This document shows, one piece after another, positions 56,679 through 64,000 of a DNA stretch of 64,000 nt; positions within the stretch are counted from its first letter, which is position 1, and each line of letters opens with the position of its first letter. Origin of the DNA: Prescottella defluvii (lineage in GTDB: Bacteria; Actinomycetota; Actinomycetes; Mycobacteriales; Mycobacteriaceae); assembly GCA_029690005.1 (NCBI GenBank), contig CP121458.1, positions 3,348,001-3,412,000 on the forward strand, in the 5' to 3' direction. The notes under the pieces are model-generated. The model made no database searches. It saw nothing but the letters and a program-made list of their open reading frames with translations, and had not been told where the DNA came from. A program made the position numbers and the translations under genes.

Positions 56679-58984
56679 TCAGCGTCCCGACGGCACCACC
56701 GACGCATCGAGCGATCGGAGTGCGGTCGGCAGGGGCGGGCATGGACAATCCCGAGACGCTGGGTGGCACGAGTCAGCGCGACGTACAGGTCGTTGATCCC
56801 GCGCGGCGAGTCGTCCAGCATGTCCTGCGGTTCGACGATGATCACCGAGTCGAACTTCGAGCCCCTTGGCGTCCTTGACGGTCAGCACGCTCACCGACTC
56901 CGAACGTAGGTCGGCCAGGTGCTCGACGTGGTCGTGTCCCGCGAGGACGGCGGTCAGACCGGGCCCGGTCTCGTCCGCGACTCGGCGCCGCACCTCGTCG
57001 AGGATCTCCGACGCGTCCACGTGCTGTGCCCACGGCGCGAAGCCCGACTCCCGAACTGACCGGGGACAGTCTGATCCGGGTCGATCTCCTCGAGCACCGG
57101 TGCGCGAACGCCATGATCTCGGCCGGTGTCCGGTAGTTCACGGTCAGCTCGGTCAGCTTCCACCGCTGCGCCACGTACGGCCCCAGCACGTCCTGCCACG
57201 ACGAGCTGCCTGCCGGATCGCCGGTCTGGGCCGTGTCGCCGACCAGCGTCATCCACCGATTCGGGATGCGCCGCATGAGCATTCGCCACGCCATCTCCGA
57301 CAGCTCCTGCGCCTCGTCGACGATGACGTGCCCGTAGGTCCATGTGCGGTCGGCCGCCGCGCGCTCGGCCGTCGTGCCGCGACGGCCCATCTCGTGGCGC
57401 TCCGCCAGCTGGCTGGCGTCGATCAGGTCGTACGCCATGAGGATCTCCGGGTCGAGGTCGTCCTCGAGATCCTGCGGCGCCGAACCGGTGAGGATGTCGA
57501 GCGCGCCCTGGGCGTCGGCAATCTGCGATCGCCAGCGGCGCTGCGCGCGTTCGCGTTCCGCGGCGTCGTCGACGCCGAGCAACTCGGCCAGCTCGTCGAG
57601 CAGCGGTGCGTCGGCGGCACTGAAGCCGACCCCTGACGTACGCAACAGTGTCGCGCGCTCCTCGTCGTCGAGGTCGGGGGCCGCCGACGCGAGCCGTTCG
57701 GGGAGCGCAGCAGGTCGGTCAGCACCTGCTGCGGCGTCAGGTCCGGCCACAACGAGTCGAGGGCCGCCGTGATCGACGAGTCCTCACGCATCTCGTCGCG
57801 CATGTCGGCGATGTCGTCGCGGCTGAGCAGGTTGCCGCCGTCGACGATGTTCGCGCCTAGGGTCGCCGCCAGCTGATCGGCGAGGGCCTCGATGGCCGCG
57901 GACACGAAGATCGGACGTGCCAGGTTGTGCGGCCGCCTCGACGACCGTGCCCGGCCGCGAGCCCGGGTGACGACCTTGCGGTCGAGGGTGATCGGGTAGG
58001 TGTCGAATCGCAGTTCGATCGGCTGCTTCGGCACCTCCTGCCGGTCGCGAACCGCCTTCTTGAGGACGTCGATCATCGCGAGCGACCCCTTCACCTCGCC
58101 CGCCGCGAGCGAATCCTCACGCGTCGCCCGGACCCCGGGTAGAGGTCGCCGATGGTCGACAACAGCACGCCGGTCTCGCCGAGTGACGGCAGGACCTGGC
58201 TGATGTAGTCGAGGAACGTCTCATCGGGGCCGACGATGAGGACGCCGGACTTCTCCAGCTGCTGGCGGTACGTGTAGAGCAGGTAGGCCGCGCGGCGCAA
58301 CGCGACCGCGGTCTTGCCGGTGCCCGGCCCACCCTGGACGACGAGCACGCTCTTGTGGTTCGAGCGGATGATCGTGTCCTGCTCGCCTTGGATCGTCTCG
58401 ACGATGTCGTGCATCTGCCCGGTGCGGGCAGCGTTGAGAGCCGCGAGCAGTGCGCTTTCGCCGGCCACGCCGCCGGCGCCGGTGCCGCCCCCGCTCTCCT
58501 CGGCCGCAGTCAGGTCCAGGTACTCGTCGTTGACGGCGGTCACCGTGCGGCTGCGCGTGCGAATGTGCCGGCGCCGGGTCACGCCGTCGGGCGCGGCCGG
58601 GGTCGCCAGGTAGAACGGTCGGGCGAGTGGCGCACGCCAGTCGAGGAGCAGGGTCTCGTAGTCGTTCGCCTCGTCGAGGATGCCGATGCGCCCGATGTAG
58701 CGCGGCTCGCCGCCACTGTCGCCGTCGCCGCCGTCGTCGTCGACATCGATCCGGCCGAAGCACAGGCCGTTCTCGGCGGCGTCGTACCGCGCGAGGTCCT
58801 CGGTGTACATCTGCGTGAACGACTCGCGTTCGCTGCGTGCCTGCGGTGTCCCGCCGGTCTGGAGGAGGACCTGGCTCAGACGGTTCTCCGCGTAGGCGCG
58901 TAGTTCGTCGAGGCGCTCGTACAGCGTCGACACATAACCCTGCTCGTGGTCGAGATCGGGGTGCACACGGGCCTCGTCGGGCAA
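56679..58984 (-). CDS. HelD/HelR-type RNA polymerase recycling ATPase, six frame breaks
   Basis: About 765 residues, UvrD-like superfamily 1. The N-terminal coiled coil (LYERLDELRAYAENRLSQVL) and the Walker A VVQGGPGTGKTAVALRRAAY are characteristic of HelD; Walker B is HVIVDEAQELSEMAWRML; motif III is MTLVGDTAQTGDP; motif VI lies in NDLYVALTRATQRLGIVH. Proteins of this type remove RNA polymerase from stalled complexes, and HelR homologues in Streptomyces and M. abscessus confer rifampicin tolerance. Breaks near 58136, 57703, 57100, 57058, 56860 and 56748. The true C-terminus is LPTALRSLDASVVPSGR. No upstream rifampicin-associated element was recognised. Confidence 0.88.
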
Positions 58985-59126
58985 GAGGTCTCCTAGGTTG
59001 GAACGGCAGAAAAGCGCCCAAGCAGTCTAGTGCGAAGCTCGGATCGGCGCAGAGCTCCTGGTCACGGACCGGGTCGGGCAGGTGGCGTCCGTTTGTCGGG
59101 GTCGCGATCCGGGTAACAGCGTGTTC

Positions 59127-59780
59127 ATGACCGAAACGCAGACCAGGACGGTCGCCGATCTGATGGAGCGTGCAGGACACACATTCGCGGAGGACGCCGG
59201 GATCACCCTGAAGGACGAACCGAAACCATTGTTCCAGCTCCTGGTCCTGACGCTGCTGCTGTCGGCGCGAATCTCGGCCGACATCGCGACCCACGCCGCG
59301 CGTGAGTTGTTCCGATCCGGATGGCGGACCCCGCAGGCATTGGCGTCCGCACCCCGACAGGGCGTGATCGCGGCGCTGAAGCGCGGTCACTACTCCCGCT
59401 ACGACGAGACGAGGGCGACGGAACTACGGGAAGCGGCCGAGCGGGTCGAACGCGAGTACCACGGGGACGTGCGACGGCTCGCGGAGGCGTGTGACGGTGA
59501 TCCCGGCGCGGCGGCCGCGGCGCTCGAGCAGTTCGACGGAATCGGGCCGGTCGGCGCAGACATCTTCCTGCGCGAGGTGCAGGACCTGTGGCCGTGGCTC
59601 AAACCCCACATGGACGCACGGGTTCTCCGCGGGGCGGACGAGCTTCACCTACCGCACGAGGGCGACCGGCTCGCCGACATGGCGCCGGGCGGCCGGGTGG
59701 CACCGATGGCGGCCGCGCTCGTCCGGGTGACCCTGGACAAGGACCTGCGCGCGGACGTGCTGGCCGCCCGAGGAAGCTGA
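59127..59780 (+). CDS. HhH-GPD endonuclease III-like protein lacking key residues
   Basis: 217 residues, intact. The helical glycosylase fold is seen in FQLLVLTLLLSARISADIAT and the helix-hairpin-helix FDGIGPVGADIFLRE. The aspartate of the HhH-GPD site is present in KPHMDARVLRG. However, the lysine expected in the hairpin (LPGVGRKTA in E. coli Nth) is absent and there is no C-terminal four-cysteine 4Fe-4S motif, so it is not a standard bifunctional Nth. It could be a monofunctional glycosylase or a protein with another role. ATG 59127 is favoured over GTG 59121. Confidence 0.75.
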   Translation: MTETQTRTVADLMERAGHTFAEDAGITLKDEPKPLFQLLVLTLLLSARISADIATHAARELFRSGWRTPQALASAPRQGVIAALKRGHYSRYDETRATELREAAERVEREYHGDVRRLAEACDGDPGAAAAALEQFDGIGPVGADIFLREVQDLWPWLKPHMDARVLRGADELHLPHEGDRLADMAPGGRVAPMAAALVRVTLDKDLRADVLAARGS

Positions 59781-59805
59781 CGGCGCGCCGTCGCGTTGCC
59801 CGTCA
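59777..59805. terminator. hairpin between convergent genes
   Basis: CTGACGG (59777-59783) pairs with CCGTCAG (59799-59805), and an inner 14-bp palindrome GACGGCGCGCCGTC lies at 59779-59792. It covers both stop codons of the convergent genes. Confidence 0.45.
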
Positions 59806-60644
59806 GCCTTGAAGTTCGACGGCTTTCGCGCGCGCCGTCTCCAAGGCGCGCTCGGCCCGCTTACGTGCCCGTCGGCTCAGCTCCTCGCTCTGCTCGCCCG
59901 CGGTTGCCGCCCATTCGCTACCGCGTTCACGCGCGAGCTGTGCGAACTCTGCGCCGCGCTCACGGGCGAGTTCGGCGAGGACGGGCCCCGCTCGCGTGCC
60001 ACCTCACCGAACTCGACGCCGCGTTCCCTGGCGAGGTTCGCGAGTTCGATACCGCGATGCCGCGCAACGTCGAAAAGTTCGGTGCCACGTTCACCAGCCT
60101 GCTCCGCCGCCGAACGAGCGCGTTCGGAGACGAGCTTGACCCGCTCGGTGTCGCGGGATCCGTTGCTCGACAACGCGTCGGCGATCGATGCCTGTGCCTT
60201 CTTCGCGGCCCGGCGGCCCCGCCAGCCGAGGGATGGCTTGCCTTCGGTATCGACTGCGGCGATGAGCAGGCCACCCAGAATCGTCATGTTCTTGAAGAAC
60301 TGCATGCGTTGCACCGCCCGCATCTGTGGGTCGTCGACGTTCCAGAAGTCGTGGCCGGCGAGCGTGGTCGGAACGACGGTTCCGGCGAGTACCAGGGACG
60401 ACGCCCGGGTGCCTTGCCGAGCGCGAGAAGCACCCGCACCGACCTGAATCGCGCCGTTGATCTTCACCAGGCTCTCGGGGTCCGACGGAAACTTGTCGGT
60501 GACGGCGCCGGGCAGCGTCGCGGCCGTCTTCTGGAGGAAAGGCCCGGCGGCCTGCGCCCGGGCGCCCGGACTGCGGATCGAATCGATGCCACCCGCGATG
60601 AACACGGTGGAGAGCAACGGGCGGGCGATGCGGCGAACGAGCAT
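59803..60644 (-). CDS. DoxX-family membrane protein with 11-residue repeat tail, one frame break
   Basis: About 280 residues. The first 150 are DoxX-like: RRIARPLLSTVFIAGGIDSI, QVGAGASRA and FFKNMTILGGLLIAAVDT, with about four hydrophobic helices. The last 110 are a hydrophilic repeat of 11 residues, for example ERGTELFDVAR, HRGIELANLAR, ERGVEFGEVAR, ERGAEFAQLAR, ERGSEWAATAG, ending EQSEELSRRAR and KRAERALETAR. A base is missing near 59990, inside repeat four (ERG-PVLAELAR); without correction the tail is garbled. Function unknown; DoxX relatives are linked to redox or oxidase systems. Confidence 0.82.
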
Positions 60645-60758
60645 GGGCGGCCTCCCAACCTAGGTTCCCTCCACCGTATCGATGCGGGCGGGATCCGGCA
60701 GGAAACGAGCGGAATGGGGAGCGACGGAACGTGTGACCAGTGCGAGCTCGCACGACGC

Positions 60759-63700
60759 CTAGCCCAGGCTCACCGTGGAACCCGGATACAGTTGGGCTAC
60801 CTGCCCGCGACATTCGATCTCGATCGACGGCTGGTTGCCCGGCGCGGCGCTCAGCTCGATCCGGCGACCGTCGATCCTCAGCCGGAGACGGTGTCCCGGT
60901 AGAAGATCGGAAACTCGAGCGTGCCCAGTGTCGCCGGCCAGTTCGGGGAGAACACGAGTCGGTCGCCGCGGACCTCGAGGCCGGAGAAGCAGCGCTGCAC
61001 GAGGTCCACACTGCCTGCCATCGCCGCCAAGTGGATGCCCTCCGAGGTGGTGCCGCCCTGGATATCGGCGACATCGGACGCAAGCACACGGTCGAAGAAC
61101 TCCATCGCCTGGTCACGACTGCCGCGGGCCAGTACCCAGGAATGGACGACGCTACTCAGCGTCGAGCCGTGTGAGGTTCGTGCAATGTAGTAGTCGATGG
61201 TCCGTGGAATGGCGTCCGCAGCAAAGCTGTAGCCCAGCCGCTGCAACAGTTCTCGGAGTTCGTCGGCGGACAGCAGGTAGAACGGCGTCAGCACGTCCGC
61301 CTGCTTCGAGGCCTGGTAGCGGTTCACGTCATCGTCCTCGGCCTCGAGAATCCGGTCCAAGCGTTGAATATTGGCGTAGCGCAGGCCGTAGTCCTCCCAA
61401 TCCAGTTCCGCCAGCTCTCCGTAGCCCTCGAACTGACTGATCACCCCGTCGTGGAATCGGACGAACATTCGGCGGCTGAGCGTCCTCCCACCTGGTGATC
61501 TCCTGGGTCGGGAGTCCCAGTGCCTGGGTGAGGTCCGAGCGAATCTGGCGTGGGATGACCGAGAGTGCTTCGATGGCCCGCAACAACACCCACACGGTCA
61601 TCACGTTGGTGTACGCGTTGTTGTCGATCCCGTCGTACGGAGCGCCTGGGTATCCCGCGTGGAACTCGTCCGGGCCGATCACACCGCGAATGACGTAGCG
61701 GCCGCGGTCTCCGTCGAACTCGGCGAGGCCCGCGTAGAAGCGGGCGATCTCGATCAGCATCTCGGCGCCGAATTCGATGAGAAATTCCAGGTCTCCGGTG
61801 ACTTGGTAGTACTGCCAGACGTTGTAGGCGACAGCGATGCCGGTGTGCAGCTGCCGGTGGCTCGGGTCCGGGTTCCAGCGTCCGGATACCGGATTGAGAT
61901 GCAGCTGTTGGCTTTCCTCCCGGCCGTCGCTACCCGACTGCCACGGGAACATCGCTCCGGTCCGTCCGGTCTCGCGCGCCGCGCGACGCGCCTCCCGAAG
62001 TCGCCGGTAGCGGTAGCGCAGGAGAGACTTGGTCAGGCTGGGGAGCCGCAGGTTCAGCACCGGAAACACGAACAGTTCGTCCCAGAAGATGTGCCCTCTG
62101 TATGCCTCCCCGTGCAGCCCGCGGCCGGTACCCGGCGTCGAGGTCGGCGGTGTTGGGCGACACCGTCTGCAACAGTTGCAGTCAGATGGAATCGGACGAT
62201 CCGCAGGGCGTGACCGTGGCCCTCGAAGTTCGATTCCGAGGCTGTCCCAGAGCCGGGCCCAAGCGAGGACATGGCCGTCGAGCACCTCCTCGAACCCGCC
62301 CACGCGAGCAAGCCATCGTGCGGCTTCGTCCGCCGGCTCCGACACCGCGCAATCGCGACCGGTGAAGACTGTGACCATCTTCTCCGCGGTGACGGACTGG
62401 CCGGCCGTGAGATCGACGGTGATGTCGTGCCCGATCCGACGGTCGCCCTCGACCAGGCGATATGCAGTCGGCGGCTGTTCGTGATCGCGCCACAGGGTGG
62501 TACGGGCGGCCATTGCGACGGGAATGCGGGAGCTCGTGGTTTGGACCGCGATCAGCACGGAGTCCGTGGAAAGCTCAGTAGCCTGCACCGACTCCAGGTG
62601 CTTGCTCGCCAGTTCGCGGTAGCGCCCGACGAGGGTGTTCTCGACGGCACCGTCGAGTTCCGCTCGGAGTTCGAGACGACCCGACCAGTCCTCGGCCGAG
62701 ATCGTCGTCTCCAGCGCACAGACGTGGGGGAGGTGCATTGCGACGAAACGCCGCTGCAGGACCGAGGTGGTGTGACCGGTCTCGTCACGGAACCGCAGCC
62801 GTCGGACGAGGACGGCTCGACGCAAGTCGAGGTACTGACGGTACTCGAGCAGTTCGGCGCGGTCGACATCGAACCACGGTCCGGCATCGACTCGGAACGT
62901 CAACGGCAGCCAATTGGGCAGATTCACGATACTTTCGTTGTCGATGACGCGGCCTGCCTTCTCCTCCCGGAGCCGATTGAAGATGCCAGCCGCGTAGGTG
63001 CCCGGATAGTGCACGGCTCCGGCGCGGGATTCCGGCGCGCACCCGCGCGTGGCAAACGCACCGTTCCCGACAGTGCACAGCGCCTCGCGCAACGTCTCGG
63101 AGGACGGGTCGTAGCCGTCGAAGAACACCGTCCAGGGGTCTTCCCGGGGCGGTTCCGTATGTGGATCGCTACCGACCAGATCGGCAATTCGCTGTAGAAG
63201 TTCGCAAACCTGCACGGGACCGTCGACCGCGAACTGCGCCGCCGACCGCCGATCCCCGCCCTCCCCGTGCCGCACCACGACCCCGAACCCGGTGTCCTCG
63301 ATCGCATCGAACGCATCCTCGTCCGTCAGGTCGTCGCCGACGTAGATCGGCAGCAGATCCTCGGATCCCTCGATGTGGTCGAGCACCCACGACAGCGCCC
63401 GTCCCTTGTCCCAATCGACGTCGGGACGCAATTCGGTGACCTTGCGACCGCTGGTGGCGCGGAGCCGTGGTTCTTCCGCGGCGACCCCGCACACTGTCGC
63501 GATCACCTCGTCCACACGGTCCGCGTCGACGTTGCGGTGGTGGACTGCAACAGCGAACCGCTTGTGCTCCACCAGAACGCCCGGAACCGACTGCAGTCGA
63601 TCGGACAGGGTCGAAGTGACGCGTTCGAGATCCGGTTCAGCGGCCAGGGCCATCTCGTTCTGGTAGCGCTGACCGTCCGGGCCGACGAGTTCGAATCCAT

Positions 63701-64000
63701 GGCTGCCCGCATACCAGATGCCGGGGACCGCGACGCGCGCTTGAACGTCCGCAAGATCCCTACCGCTGACTATTCCGACCGGACAGTTACGGGCAAGCCG
63801 GGTGAGTTCGGTGGCCACGCCGTCGACGAGCGTTGCAGCGGTGGGTTGATTCACGATCTCCGCAACCGTGCCGTCGAAATCGAGGAAGACGGCCGGGCGT
63901 CGCGTACGCAGGACCGCGGCGGACTGGTGCCGGGACGTGAGGGCATCGGGGATCTCGGAGATCCGGTGGGTTCCGCCGCGGAACTCGACGTGCGCCGTGT
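60759..64000 (-). CDS. otsB1: OtsB1-type trehalose-phosphatase/GH65 fusion, 5' end outside window, five frame breaks
   Basis: About 1,078 residues are visible; the N-terminus lies beyond the right edge. The first visible domain is a HAD phosphatase of OtsB type: VFLDFDGTVAEIV near 63870, IVSGRDLADVQARV, SHGFELVGPDG and VGDDLTDEDAFDAI. A glycoside hydrolase family 65 region follows: TVGNGAFATRGCAPES, YRGHIFWDELFVFPVL with the acid position, GVIGPDEFHAGYPGAPYDG, and HGSTLSSVVHSWVLA. Rv2006 (OtsB1) has this order, with an extra HAD domain first. Breaks: extra bases near 62228, 62183 and 62133, which together restore the frame, an extra G near 61478, and a missing base near 60900. Confidence 0.87.

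Overview
The window is high-GC actinobacterial chromosome, best matched by a Rhodococcus or closely related Nocardiaceae genome. Support comes from the codon use, the PriA-type HisA, the CoaE-GrpB fusion, the trp cluster lacking trpF, trpG and trpD, and a gene order that follows the Mycobacterium tuberculosis his-trp-gltB region through Rv1636 (hisD...hisI, trpE-membrane protein-trpC-trpB-trpA-lgt, pyk, tesB, Rv1626-Rv1636). The presence of a secreted cholesterol oxidase is compatible with Rhodococcus equi and relatives, but the species call is inference.

Layout. 1-3935: a partial SRPBCC protein, then a minus-strand group: secreted cholesterol oxidase, secreted GH1 beta-glucosidase and a LysE exporter. 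4151-14567: the histidine operon (hisD, hisC, hisB, hisH, priA/hisA, impA, hisF, hisI), interrupted between hisB and hisH by a 3.7-kb insert carrying an MFS exporter, a DUF2716 remnant and two exported or membrane-anchored proteins of unknown function. 14655-16274: tautomerase and a MarR regulator divergent from an extradiol dioxygenase, with a perfect palindromic operator between them. 16344-23493: trpE, a trp-region membrane protein, trpC, trpB, trpA, lgt and a TM2 protein. 23770-34200: gltB, gltD, pyk, tesB and a BacA-like ABC exporter/importer. 34273-37455: an Rpf-domain secreted protein, a cysteine hydrolase and a thiolase/OB-fold pair. 37819-42397: alpha/beta hydrolase, an unusual tRNA-Leu(CAA), the ANTAR regulator pdtaR and polA. 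42445-48201: thioredoxin, a LigT-like protein, an isopropylmalate-dehydrogenase-family enzyme, a glutamine-type ABC transporter and a methyltransferase. 48523-56136: rpsA, coaE, a DUF402-like protein, uvrB, an SCO6745-family protein and a universal stress protein. 56146-64000: a lipoprotein, a HelD/HelR-type RNA polymerase recycling ATPase, an endonuclease-III-like protein, a DoxX-type protein with a long 11-residue repeat tail, and most of an OtsB1-type trehalose-phosphatase/GH65 fusion that runs off the right edge.

A dominant property of the sequence itself is that roughly 80 single-base insertions or deletions break genes that must be intact in a living cell (hisD, trpE, polA, rpsA, uvrB, gltB). 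They are best read as sequencing errors. CDS coordinates below therefore span the reconstructed gene, and each entry states where the frame changes. About 10 kb (27.1-36.9 kb) is free of such breaks. No IS element, prophage or CRISPR array was seen. No clearly new multi-gene system is evident; the more novel items are the 11-mer repeat tail of the DoxX protein, the twin palindromes ahead of the stress-protein gene, the short-variable-arm tRNA-Leu and the insert in the his operon.
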